Assembly (NCBI RefSeq): GCF_029054785.1 | Contig: NZ_JAIDEN010000158.1 | Span: 1 to 16,659, forward strand | DNA length: 16,659 nucleotides | Direction of reading: 5' to 3' | From: Duncaniella sp. | GTDB taxonomy: Bacteria; Bacteroidota; Bacteroidia; Bacteroidales; Muribaculaceae | Shown here: in pieces, positions 6,838 through 14,843 of the stretch | Position numbering within the stretch: position 1 is the first letter of the stretch | How the letters are laid out: every line of letters starts with the position of its first letter | The notes under the pieces: model-generated | Seen by the model: the letters and a program-made list of their open reading frames with translations, nothing else | What the model was told of the DNA's origin: nothing | Database searches by the model: none | Made by a program: the position numbers and the translations under genes

Positions 6838-7024
6838 ACCGGGAAAACTGACTGCATCCGGGGACTAAAGACCCGGCGTCATACAATAAAAAACTATTTT
6901 GTAGAGATTAAGTTTCATGTTTCAACTATAACCCGTTTCCAGTACAAAGGTAAAATTAAATAAGGTAATAAATAAGATTGGTTTAATACGGAAACAATTT
7001 TAAGGTATTGATTTGAACACACTA

Positions 7025-7067
7025 AAGTCCGCCACGAAGTGATTTCGCCGGCGGACTTGCTTTTTTT
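7025..7067 (+). terminator. Intrinsic terminator on the sigma-gene side
   Basis: AAGTCCGCC (7025-7033) pairs perfectly with GGCGGACTT (7050-7058), with a small inner GAA/TTC pairing, and is followed by GC and seven Ts (7061-7067). It would end a sigma-gene transcript with a 3' untranslated tail of about 190 bases. Confidence 0.8.
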
Positions 7068-7125
7068 GATCGTGATAAGAGAGGTTAGTGAGCTGTCCTG
7101 ACACCACGGCCCCACCCATGTGACA

Positions 7126-7176
7126 AAAGAATCTCCGCGGAAAGATGTGCCTGTTAAACATCTGTCCACGGAGATT
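7126..7176 (-). terminator. Long hairpin terminator on the alpha-galactosidase side
   Basis: AATCTCCG (7130-7137) pairs with CGGAGATT (7169-7176), then GGA with TCC and AGATGT with ACATCT. This gives 17 pairs broken by two single mismatches around a nine-base loop. On the minus strand the stem is followed by CTTTTG, so it suits the HAD/GH36 transcript better than plus-strand transcripts. Confidence 0.65.
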
Positions 7177-7184
7177 CCCGACCT

Positions 7185-7229
7185 AAAGACTCCTTTTTTG
7201 CCTCAGCGGAGAATGTAAAGGAGTTTTTT
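7185..7229 (+). terminator. Plus-strand hairpin with T-run
   Basis: AAAGACTCCTT (7185-7195) pairs with AAGGAGTTTTT (7218-7228, one G-U pair), and the T-run ends at 7229. It could act as a second barrier to plus-strand transcripts entering the alpha-galactosidase gene. Confidence 0.5.
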
Positions 7230-7277
7230 ATCCTGATGAGCTGAATTTTTTCTTCAGCGGATGAGAAAAAGAATGTG

Positions 7278-9491
7278 TCATTCTGCTGTCAGAAGAAGCA
7301 CTCGCGAGCCCCATTCGGTGCGCCGGTCCTTGTCGACATTATATCCTACCGGCATTTCCAAACCATTGTCCATCAGATAGCGGCCTGAAAAGACTTTACC
7401 TTCATATTTAAGCGGCTTGTTGTCGATGCGGTTGATTTCACGGACCTTATAGTTCCTGTCTGGATCGAGTCCGGCCATTGTGACACGCGGAAGCTGCTGG
7501 TTGCGGAAGGCTTCGGTCTTCCACCAGAAATAGACAGCCTTGTCCTTATTGGGAGTGGCATAGAGCAAGGAGGCAACTCCCAAACCGTCATAAGGTGACT
7601 GGAGACGGTAAATGTCGCCCTGCTGAACAATCGGGCGGATCTCCTTATATTCTTCGATCGCTTTGCGGCACTGCTCCCTTTCGGCCTTGGACATGTCGCG
7701 CGGCTGGATTTCCATGCCGAGGCGACCGCTCATGGCCACATCGGTGCGATATTTCAAGGGCATCGTGCGGTAAGTCTGATGATTCGGCGTGGCGCTGATG
7801 TGGGAGGCCATAGCCACTGCGGGGAAGAAATAGCTGGTGCCCCACTGCATGTAGACTCTCTGCAATGCGTCGGTGTTGTCGCTGACCCAGAATTCGTCGA
7901 ACCAGGGGAGCACTCCGTAGTTGGCCCTGCCGCCACCGCTCGCACAGGCCTGGATTGTCAGATCGGGATACTTCTGACGGATGCGGTCAAGGACCTTGGC
8001 GAAGCCTTTGTGATAGTCGATATAAAGATGGCTCTGGTTATCGGCTGAAAGATACTGCGAGCCGTGGCTGCGGATGGACATGTTGGCATCCCATTTGATG
8101 TAGTCGATATCGGGATATTTTGTCATCAGAGTGTCAACCACGTTGAAGACAAGATCCTGGACTTCGGGATTGGAGAGATCGAGCACAAGCTGTGTGCCGC
8201 CGCGTCCGTAGACATGGTCGCGGTGAGTCGGGCGGATCACATATTCCGGATGGGCAGCATAAAGCTCGCTCTTCGAATTGGTCATTTCCGGCTCGATCCA
8301 GATGCCGAATCTGATCCCATGCTTTTTGGCCGCGTCAATAAGACCCTGTATGCCGTTGGGGAGCTTGCGGGTATCGACAGTCCAGTCGCCAAGGCCCTGT
8401 GTAGCGTTGTCGCGCGGATATTTGACGCCAAACCAGCCGTCGTCCATGACAAACAACTCACCGCCCATCGACGAGATGTCGGCCATCATTTTCTCCATTC
8501 CGGCCTCTTCGATATCGAAATAGACACCTTCCCAACTGTTGAGGAGGATCTTGCGGAGATCGTTACCGTGGGCAAGTTTGTGGTTTCGCCCCCAGCGATG
8601 GAAGTGGCGGCTCACCCCGCTCATGCCTTCGCTGCTGTATGTGAAAGCCAGAGGAGGAGTGGCGAAGATCTCGCCTTTCTTAAGATGATATTCCGAGTTG
8701 TCCTCGTTTATGCCCGCGAAAAAGCGGTGATAGTCGGTCTCATCGGTATCTATGACCAGTTTGTAGTTTCCGCTGTAACAGAGCGCGGCACCGATCACAC
8801 GGCCATCGTTCTCGCGGGGCTTGCCGTCGAGCGAAAGCATGAGTTCGGCATGGGCGGTGTGGGAATTGCGGACACCGTCACGGTTTTTGATCACCCGCAT
8901 CCCGTGGGTCAGTGGCGAGCAGTCGACACGCCCCTCATTGCCCCATGAGCCGTAAAGCTGCGAGAGCCAGACATTGCCGTAGCGCACAGGCAGACAGCCG
9001 GAAGCAAAACGGTCGAGGGTTACAGTCCCTTTTTCCTGATGTGAAATCTCAGTCCACGTCTCAATGACATCCTCTCCCGGATAGGTCCGGTAGCTGACAT
9101 CGACAGTAAAGGGATAGTAGGCATCGCGCAAGCGGACGGTGGTGATTTCAGACTCCTTGTCTTTCCGGGTTGAGGTGCTTTCCACCTTAAGGTCAAGGGT
9201 CATGTTGCCGTCGGAGTGGACTGCGCTCAGGGCAGCCTCACGGGTGGCGTCAAGACCATAGGCCGGATAGGCATCAGCGGCAGGCGATCCGGCAGCTTTC
9301 AGATTTTCGGCATCAGTCCCTGAGATGCGGCCTCCGTAATAGAGGAACTTGAGCATTTTGCCCTTTTCGGCATCCAGCACCAGTGAAGTCGACGGAGTGT
9401 CGATCCGGATAATCTCGGCATAGGCGCTAAACGAAAATCCAAAAATGAGCGACGCCATCAAGGAGGCGGATTTAATTGCCTTGTGTTTCAT
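7278..9491 (-). CDS. Secreted GH36 alpha-galactosidase
   Basis: The 737-residue enzyme would remove terminal alpha-1,6-galactose (melibiose, raffinose family, galactomannan side chains) by a retaining mechanism. A signal peptide (about 1-25, ending FSAYA) is followed by an N-terminal beta-sandwich (to about 320), a TIM barrel (about 325-620) and a C-terminal beta domain. Visible GH36 motifs are WEGVYFDIEE, ELFVMDDGWFG, the nucleophile D468 in DYIKWDAN, CASGGGRANYG, and the acid/base D538 in WVSDNTDAL. The 70-residue spacing between the two catalytic aspartates is normal for GH36, as is the length. ATG 9491 is 33 bases after the stop of the HAD gene, so the two are probably one transcript. No SusC/SusD genes are near. 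An alpha-N-acetylgalactosaminidase activity cannot be excluded. Confidence 0.95.
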   Translation of the reverse strand: MKHKAIKSASLMASLIFGFSFSAYAEIIRIDTPSTSLVLDAEKGKMLKFLYYGGRISGTDAENLKAAGSPAADAYPAYGLDATREAALSAVHSDGNMTLDLKVESTSTRKDKESEITTVRLRDAYYPFTVDVSYRTYPGEDVIETWTEISHQEKGTVTLDRFASGCLPVRYGNVWLSQLYGSWGNEGRVDCSPLTHGMRVIKNRDGVRNSHTAHAELMLSLDGKPRENDGRVIGAALCYSGNYKLVIDTDETDYHRFFAGINEDNSEYHLKKGEIFATPPLAFTYSSEGMSGVSRHFHRWGRNHKLAHGNDLRKILLNSWEGVYFDIEEAGMEKMMADISSMGGELFVMDDGWFGVKYPRDNATQGLGDWTVDTRKLPNGIQGLIDAAKKHGIRFGIWIEPEMTNSKSELYAAHPEYVIRPTHRDHVYGRGGTQLVLDLSNPEVQDLVFNVVDTLMTKYPDIDYIKWDANMSIRSHGSQYLSADNQSHLYIDYHKGFAKVLDRIRQKYPDLTIQACASGGGRANYGVLPWFDEFWVSDNTDALQRVYMQWGTSYFFPAVAMASHISATPNHQTYRTMPLKYRTDVAMSGRLGMEIQPRDMSKAEREQCRKAIEEYKEIRPIVQQGDIYRLQSPYDGLGVASLLYATPNKDKAVYFWWKTEAFRNQQLPRVTMAGLDPDRNYKVREINRIDNKPLKYEGKVFSGRYLMDNGLEMPVGYNVDKDRRTEWGSRVLLLTAE

Positions 9492-9524
9492 GTGGTATAG
9501 ATGTAATTCTAAGATATGATTGTG

Positions 9525-10430
9525 TTATCTATTACTGAAGTCGGCTCTGCTTCTGGCTTCAAGCAGAAGCTCTCCGAACTCAAAAATGCTCTTGGCTGTT
9601 ATGTCAGGCATCGGATCGGAGGCCAGGGCTGTTTCGAGAGTAGTCTCGCCCGAAAGCACCAGAACTCCGAGAGCACCTGCATTGCGGGCCATAGCGACAT
9701 CGGTGTAGATGCGGTCGCCGCACATCGCAATTTCATCAGCCTCAAGTCCGTAGCGGTGACGTATGCCGGAAAGCATGTCGGGATTGGGCTTGCCGATGAC
9801 AAGATCGGGCTTGCGGCCTGTGGCATGCTCTATTGCACAGCAGATAGAACCGCAGTCGACAAGCACTGTCGGCTGATCGGTCGGGCAGACGCGGTCCGGA
9901 TTGGTCGCTATGTAGGGAACACCCTGCGAGGCAAGCCATGAAGCATGGCACAGGCGCTGATACTCCAGAGTGGTGTCAAACGCGACCACCAGAGCGTCAG
10001 GCAGACAGTCAGTCTCAACAGGGGCGATCTCAAAGCCTGCCGCTTCAAACTCGGCAAGCATGCTGGGGGTTCCGAGAGCGAAGATCTTTCTGACATGAGG
10101 CATTTCGGCCCTCAGATAGTCGATCGTGGCCACAGCCGTAGTGTACATTTTCTCCGGCTCCACCTCGATACCGAGTTTTTTGAGTTTGGCAAGATAGTCG
10201 GCGATGCTTCGCGTCGGATTGTTGGTCAGAAATGAGTAACCAATGCCGTTGGCGGCGAGCATGTCAAGAAATGAGCGTGTGTAGGGGAAAAGAGTCGCGC
10301 CCATATAGATTGTCCCATCCATGTCAAGAGCCACATGGCGCACCCGGCGGCAGGCAGCCATAAGGCTGTCGCGATCGAGCGGGGAAATATAAGTCTCACA
10401 GGATACGGGAGTCTGTCCGGTCGTTTTCAT
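9525..10430 (-). CDS. HAD-IIA family phosphatase (NagD/AraL/PGP type)
   Basis: The 301-residue cytoplasmic protein is a HAD superfamily phosphatase with a IIA cap. Motif I is DMDGT at 36-40 (nucleophile D36, general acid/base D38), motif II is the TNN at 69-71, motif III is K214 in IGKPNPDM, and motif IV is GDRIYTD (D239, D244) for magnesium. The cap lies between motifs II and III, about 95-195. Family members act on phosphoglycolate, glycerol-3-phosphate, sugar phosphates or p-nitrophenyl phosphate. Here the gene sits between glpT and a GH36 gene, with all three on the same strand. A role on glycerol-3-phosphate is therefore tempting but unproven. The start at 10430 gives about 30 extra residues before motif I, longer than NagD; M24 is an alternative start. 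No promoter was found in the repeat-filled region upstream. Confidence 0.9.
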   Translation of the reverse strand: MKTTGQTPVSCETYISPLDRDSLMAACRRVRHVALDMDGTIYMGATLFPYTRSFLDMLAANGIGYSFLTNNPTRSIADYLAKLKKLGIEVEPEKMYTTAVATIDYLRAEMPHVRKIFALGTPSMLAEFEAAGFEIAPVETDCLPDALVVAFDTTLEYQRLCHASWLASQGVPYIATNPDRVCPTDQPTVLVDCGSICCAIEHATGRKPDLVIGKPNPDMLSGIRHRYGLEADEIAMCGDRIYTDVAMARNAGALGVLVLSGETTLETALASDPMPDITAKSIFEFGELLLEARSRADFSNR

Positions 10431-10472
10431 GACATTTAAGAGGGTATTTCATAACAAGAGTTAAAATCTGAG

Positions 10473-10515
10473 CGAAAGTTTTGAGATGAAGAGCCATAGG
10501 CGCCCAAAACTTTCG
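10473..10515. repeat. Inner palindrome A of the nested repeat
   Basis: CGAAAGTTTTG (10473-10483) and CAAAACTTTCG (10505-10515) are perfect reverse complements around 21 bases. It abuts the left outer arm directly. Confidence 0.85.
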
Positions 10516-10586
10516 TAGGCGATGGTACTATATTTTCTTTTTTTAATAATTTCATGGTTGAGACTTTTTAAAGTTACCTGAGCCTT

Positions 10587-10678
10587 GGTGTCTCTTTTGC
10601 TAAATTGTTGAAATTCGGCAGTCGCATAGCTCGCTATGCTCCTTTCTCATTTACAACAATTTATCTAAAAGATACACC
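10587..10678. repeat. Inner palindrome B of the nested repeat
   Basis: The arms 10587-10610 and 10654-10678 pair imperfectly (GGTGT, TCTTTT and TAAATTGTTG blocks). At the tip is a separate hairpin GCATAGC/GCTATGC (10624-10630 with 10633-10639). The right arm ends one base before the outer right arm. Confidence 0.8.
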
Positions 10679-10718
10679 ACTCAGATTTTAACTCCTGTTA
10701 TGAAACACACTCTAAGAA

Positions 10719-12230
10719 TTACTTGTTGTTTTCAATCGAATTCTGCTCTTCATAGAATCTGTTGCTACGCGCATAGCCGTCGCGCGGGGCCATCCACATG
10801 GAGATAAATGTCAGGGCGCCGAGGATTCCGACACCGATAATGATGTAGAAAACCATATTCCATCCCCAGCGGTCGGCCACGATACCGATGCCGATGGCAG
10901 AGACGAACGATCCGAAATAGCCGAAGATGCCGGCAAGACCGTTGGCAGTGGCCGAGGCCTCTTTGGTTGCATGATTGGCCGAGGCGATGCCGATCAAGGC
11001 CTGGGGGCCGTAGATGAAAAAGCCCGCCATTGCAAGGAAAATCGTAGAGACAATGATCGGAAGATCGGGGAACATGATGAAAATTCCCATGAAGATAACT
11101 GCAAAAGCCATGCAGACGAAACACATCCGATGAGCCTTGCCGTGGAAGATATGGTCTGTCGCCCATCCGGCAAAGATTGTACCGACGATGGCGAAGATTT
11201 CAAACGCGCCCACCGACCATGCGGCATCCTCGATTGACATGTTGCGGGCTTCGGTGAGGAATTTCGGACCCCAGTCGAGAATGCCCATGCGCATGACATA
11301 GACAAAGATGTTGGCAATGCAGAGAGTCCAGATCCAGCGGTTGGTCCACACCATAGCTTTCAGGAACTTGCCGCGCGAGGGAGTCTTTTCGCCCTGAGCC
11401 TCCGACTTGCCGGTCTGTGTGCCGGGCAGCTCCGGAAGTCCGACAGAACGCGGGTCGTCACGGAGGCCGACATAGAGCCACAAGGCACCGCAGACTGCCA
11501 GACAGGCAGGAATCCAGAAACACCATTTCCAGGCATCCCAGTGGGTGGCATAGCTGAGAATGGTCTTCATGTGCTCGCTGTTGGAGGGATCGAGGTTCAG
11601 GTTTGCCGCGATCGTGCTGATGATCTCAGGATTGTCACTGAGGTCACGTCCCATCGAACCCATGATATAGCCGCAGACCACCACGGCGGCCGCCGCACCG
11701 ATGGAATGGGAAGTGTTCCAGATGGACATCTTCGTGGCCAGCTGTGAAGGATGGATCCACGAAGGGAGCAGACGGGCGCAGGGCGGATAGCCCACACCCT
11801 GGAAATACTGGTTGAGCACGATGGTCACGGCCATCAGCATGATGAGCATGTTGATGAAATCAGGACCGCTGTCAACACCGGTGATCCAGGAACTTATGTT
11901 GACTCCAAAACCAAACATGAAGTTGGATGCGGCACAGAGCAGAAGCCCAAGCGCCATTATCACACGGGCGCTGAAACGATCGACAACAAATCCGTTGATG
12001 AAGCGCGAAAGGCCATAGATCAGCGATCCGATGCCGATGACAATGCCGAAGCTTGTGTTGGAGATGCCATACTGGGCTGTGAGACCGGGCATGGCAATCG
12101 AAAAGTTTTTTCTGACAAAATAATAGATGGCATAACCGATCATGGAGACTACGATGGTTCGCATCTGCCACGATTTGAAGCGCTTGACCACTTCAGGTTT
12201 CCAGCCGGCATAGATGTTTTCAGACGACAT
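10719..12230 (-). CDS. glpT: Glycerol-3-phosphate transporter (MFS, organophosphate:phosphate antiporter)
   Basis: The 503-residue inner-membrane protein would exchange external glycerol-3-phosphate for internal phosphate. It has twelve predicted membrane helices in two halves, with a loop at about 255-290. The phosphate-binding arginines known from E. coli GlpT are present: R40 in YYFVRKNF and R314 in YVMRMGILDW. H175 in WNTSHSIG matches the conserved helix 5 histidine. It is some 50 residues longer than E. coli GlpT, partly from a polar insert at about 195-232 (RDLSDNPEIISTIAANL and on). It lies 109 bases after glpC, without an obvious promoter of its own, so it is probably read from the glpA promoter. 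UhpT/PgtP-type relatives carry other phosphate esters; glpABC next door favours glycerol-3-phosphate. Confidence 0.92.
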   Translation of the reverse strand: MSSENIYAGWKPEVVKRFKSWQMRTIVVSMIGYAIYYFVRKNFSIAMPGLTAQYGISNTSFGIVIGIGSLIYGLSRFINGFVVDRFSARVIMALGLLLCAASNFMFGFGVNISSWITGVDSGPDFINMLIMLMAVTIVLNQYFQGVGYPPCARLLPSWIHPSQLATKMSIWNTSHSIGAAAAVVVCGYIMGSMGRDLSDNPEIISTIAANLNLDPSNSEHMKTILSYATHWDAWKWCFWIPACLAVCGALWLYVGLRDDPRSVGLPELPGTQTGKSEAQGEKTPSRGKFLKAMVWTNRWIWTLCIANIFVYVMRMGILDWGPKFLTEARNMSIEDAAWSVGAFEIFAIVGTIFAGWATDHIFHGKAHRMCFVCMAFAVIFMGIFIMFPDLPIIVSTIFLAMAGFFIYGPQALIGIASANHATKEASATANGLAGIFGYFGSFVSAIGIGIVADRWGWNMVFYIIIGVGILGALTFISMWMAPRDGYARSNRFYEEQNSIENNK

Positions 12231-12339
12231 ATACGATAATGAATGGTTTTAGAATTTCAGGTTGTTGTTTAATAAGCAGTGGGTCAAAACGTGAAAAAAT
12301 TCAGACTCCTATATATAAATAACCGCCGGAATGGCTGTT
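12231..12339. other. glpC-glpT intergenic spacer
   Basis: This 109-base spacer has no TAnnTTTG on the minus strand. A weak seven-base stem with one mismatch (AACCGCC/GGCTGTT, 12321-12339) lies just after glpC; the T-rich stretch beside it suits the plus strand better. Partial attenuation between glpC and glpT is possible but not shown. Confidence 0.4.
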
Positions 12340-13587
12340 TTATTTTACGCCGTTTGCTTTCATGGTAGCCTCGACGTCAAGAGCCTCGGCAAGTATTGTC
12401 ACTGGATTTTCAACTTTCACACCGGTACTCATCTCAATCTGCCATTTGCAGGTCTCGCAGTCAGTGGCCACCAGATCGACTCCGGCCTCGATGATGCGGT
12501 CAAAAAGTTCGCGGCCTATTGCCTGGGAATAGGCATAGTTCTCTTTCTTGAATCCGTAGGTTCCGGCAATGCCGCAGCAGGATGATTCAAGGGGGACAAG
12601 CGTCAGACCGGGAATGCTTCTGAGAAGCGAGACCGAATGGATCGCCCAGCCAAGTTTCTGCATGTGGCAGGGAGTGTGGTAGGTGATGCGCTTGCGGTAG
12701 TCCTTACGGAACACGAGTTTCACTTTCCCCTCGTCGACAAGGCGGTTAAGAAAGGCCGTGGCCAGGAGTATGTTGTCGCGGATGTCGGCATTTTCGACAT
12801 CGAGCAGATGGGGATATTCGTCACGGATGGTAAAAACACAGGTCGAGCTGGTGGCTATGACCGGCATTCCTTTCGCGACTGATTTTCTCATGGACGAGAT
12901 GTTGAGCTGAGCATCGCGCCGGGCCTCGTCGACCATTTTGTTGGCGATCTTCGCCACTCCGCAACAACGCTCTTTCTCAAGGAGATTGACACCGTATCCG
13001 ATGGCGTTCATCAGCTTGACGAAGTCCTGACCGAGAGACGGGTTGTTGTAGTTCACGAAGCAGCCGTGGAAATATGACAGCTGGGATGCAAAGCGGGTCT
13101 GGTCAGGAGCTTTACGGCGCATCCACTTTTCAAAAGTGGTCGAGGTATAAGTCGGGAAGTTGCGGTGATGGTCAATGCCGAGCGTCAGATCCATGACACT
13201 TTTGGTCAGAGGAAGTTTCAGCGCCGTGTTGACAATGAATGACATTGACGTGGCCATTTTTCCCATGAAATCAGTGCTCGCAAGCATGCGGTCGCGCACC
13301 GAGACAGCGCGTTTGTCATATTTCAGACGCGCCGTCTGGATAATATCGCCGATCTTCACGTTGGACGGACAGGCAACCTCACAGCGCTTGCAGTTGAGAC
13401 AGTATTTCAGCGCCGCATCATAGAACTCAGGATTTTTAAGACGGTAACGCTCTCCGTCGGGACCGGCCTGTTTCGGTCCGGGATAATCGGGATTGACAGC
13501 CAGCACCGGACAATAAACCGTACAGATCGTACACTTTATGCACTGTTCGAGATTGTTGGGGCTGATATTCTTTACTTGATATTCCAT
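12340..13587 (-). CDS. glpC: Anaerobic glycerol-3-phosphate dehydrogenase subunit C
   Basis: The 415-residue iron-sulfur subunit anchors the GlpAB dimer to the membrane and passes electrons towards menaquinone. Two ferredoxin-type 4Fe-4S sites are seen: C16, C19, C22, C26 (CIKCTICTVYCP) and C62, C65, C68, C72 (CLNCKRCEVACP). Two CCG domains follow, one with HGC at 173-175 and CCG at 207-209, the other with TPC at 304-306 and CCG at 336-338. These are known from heterodisulfide reductase and lactate utilisation proteins. No membrane-spanning helix is obvious, as in E. coli GlpC. It starts only two bases after the glpB stop, so translation is probably coupled. Length is close to E. coli GlpC (396). 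Confidence 0.95.
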   Translation of the reverse strand: MEYQVKNISPNNLEQCIKCTICTVYCPVLAVNPDYPGPKQAGPDGERYRLKNPEFYDAALKYCLNCKRCEVACPSNVKIGDIIQTARLKYDKRAVSVRDRMLASTDFMGKMATSMSFIVNTALKLPLTKSVMDLTLGIDHHRNFPTYTSTTFEKWMRRKAPDQTRFASQLSYFHGCFVNYNNPSLGQDFVKLMNAIGYGVNLLEKERCCGVAKIANKMVDEARRDAQLNISSMRKSVAKGMPVIATSSTCVFTIRDEYPHLLDVENADIRDNILLATAFLNRLVDEGKVKLVFRKDYRKRITYHTPCHMQKLGWAIHSVSLLRSIPGLTLVPLESSCCGIAGTYGFKKENYAYSQAIGRELFDRIIEAGVDLVATDCETCKWQIEMSTGVKVENPVTILAEALDVEATMKANGVK

Positions 13588-13589
13588 CT

Positions 13590-14843
13590 TCAGAGAGTGT
13601 TAGAGGTTGCAATGATGTTGCGTGCTACCTGGAGAGCCGAAAGAATGGCCACACCGCCGCCCGAACCCTCGCGTATCGGATTGGTGCCGCCGAGAATAGC
13701 TCCTACGGCATAGACATTGGAGGCAGGCACACCGTTGAAGGTCACATGAAAATTTCTGTCGGTTGTAACACCGAACTGCATATAGGGCTGATTGTCAAAA
13801 ATGCTCTTTCCGCACCACTGCGAACGGTCTGACGGCGCCTCGACATCGGCTCCAAGCACCGGTTCGTAGATTCTGTCAGGCTCTGCTACAAGTCCCTGGC
13901 TGAAGAAACTTCCGGTAGCAAGGATGAAATTATCGGCCTGGAGACTCATGCCGCTGAGGTTTGCGGTCTCGATCTCTTTCAGAGTGGAACCTTCCATGTA
14001 GCCGCGGGTAACGTTGTCGCCGAGAAAATAGGTGCCGCCAAGCTGCTCGAAATACCTGCGCAGACGGATCTGCGAGCGCATTCCGCAGACAGACATCGGC
14101 AGGACAGGCACACAGAGCAATTTGGGACGCACCATCGAACGCAGTTCCCGGATGGGAAGCTCGGAGTCAATCCCGACAACCGCCGGCATGAAAACAACAT
14201 CAGAATCACCGGCGGCTCTGTTGATTTCCGAAGCAAGCATTTCCAGGACAGGGCCTTTCAGCACCTTTGCGATAGCCGCCGCGCGCATCTCCGACGAGTT
14301 TTTGCGCAGACGCTCAAGCGCCGGAAGAGAGATAGTGGCAAAATCGCATGGCAGATTGTGCTTTTTCAATCCGTCGGCAAGAAAGCCAGGAAGGAAATCA
14401 AGATAGCCTTTGAAATTTATGATCGTAGCCTTTCGCCATCCGATCTCCGCAGGATCCTCACATGTGGCATAGTCGTCCATAGTCAGCCATGACGGCTCGC
14501 AGAGGCCCAGCGGGGTCAGCCGGTAATGATTTTTCGACGCATCGCCGACAAAGGTCAGACCGGCATCGGAAAAGATCCGCTTTGCCTCGTCGGCAAGTGA
14601 CGGAATGGCCTCCACTCCGATCTTGGAATAGGGATGACCGGAGGGCAGGGAGCCGATAGCCTCAAGGGGATTGACCAGCTCCTTGCCGTCGGCATGGCTG
14701 AGAAGCCCGAAAGATCCGGAATAAAAATGCAGGGCGCTCTGGCCTGAGGAAATTATGGCTACTTTGCGGCCGCTGCGCGAGAGTCTGACTCCCGCCATCA
14801 GCCCGCTCAGGCCTCCGCCTATTATAATGGTATCGTATTTCAT
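13590..14843 (-). CDS. glpB: Anaerobic glycerol-3-phosphate dehydrogenase subunit B
   Basis: The 417-residue flavoprotein is the second catalytic-complex subunit, thought to carry FMN and to take electrons from GlpA towards GlpC. The N-terminus MKYDTIIIGGGLSGLMAG carries the dinucleotide-binding GxGxxG-type turn at 9-14. The C-terminal NVYAVGAILGGTNPIREGSGGGVAILSALQVA (about 380-410) closes the flavin fold. The start ATG overlaps the end of glpA by four bases (14840-14843), a sign of coupled translation. The length is normal for GlpB (E. coli 419). No key motif is missing. Confidence 0.94.
   Translation of the reverse strand: MKYDTIIIGGGLSGLMAGVRLSRSGRKVAIISSGQSALHFYSGSFGLLSHADGKELVNPLEAIGSLPSGHPYSKIGVEAIPSLADEAKRIFSDAGLTFVGDASKNHYRLTPLGLCEPSWLTMDDYATCEDPAEIGWRKATIINFKGYLDFLPGFLADGLKKHNLPCDFATISLPALERLRKNSSEMRAAAIAKVLKGPVLEMLASEINRAAGDSDVVFMPAVVGIDSELPIRELRSMVRPKLLCVPVLPMSVCGMRSQIRLRRYFEQLGGTYFLGDNVTRGYMEGSTLKEIETANLSGMSLQADNFILATGSFFSQGLVAEPDRIYEPVLGADVEAPSDRSQWCGKSIFDNQPYMQFGVTTDRNFHVTFNGVPASNVYAVGAILGGTNPIREGSGGGVAILSALQVARNIIATSNTL

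Larger units (their letters stand above)
6838..7277. other. Gene-free gap between converging genes, rich in hairpins
   Basis: This 440-base gap holds no convincing coding frame; a minus-strand frame over 6915-7169 crosses two hairpins and has no recognisable product. Besides the terminators listed separately, CCGGG/CCCGG (6858-6862 with 6872-6876) forms a short stem just after the sigma gene without a T-run. GCTGAA/TTCAGC (7240-7245 with 7253-7258) forms a stem just after the alpha-galactosidase gene. A minus-strand TACCTTTG at 6945-6952 matches the -7 consensus but has no -33 partner. Confidence 0.6.
10447..10705. repeat. Nested inverted-repeat element (MITE- or REP-like) between glpT and the HAD gene
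   Basis: Two 26-base arms, 10447-10472 and 10680-10705, are inverted copies with a single mismatch, and the similarity continues weakly outwards for some ten bases. Between them are two further palindromes, listed separately. The element fills nearly the whole 288-base gap and codes for no protein. Short terminal inverted repeats, a small size and intergenic placement fit a non-autonomous transposable or REP-like element. Flip by a site-specific recombinase is an alternative. No clear target-site duplication is visible. Confidence 0.8.

Noticed and set aside
6945..6952. Antisense promoter (TACCTTTG on the minus strand) after the sigma gene
   Set aside because: Only the -7 box matches; no TTTG lies 19-21 bases upstream, and such 8-mers arise by chance in AT-rich DNA.
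8064..8948. A 294-codon plus-strand frame inside the alpha-galactosidase gene
   Set aside because: It is antisense to the GH36 barrel and N-terminal domain, whose motifs are intact, and its translation has no recognisable domain. It is a codon-bias shadow.
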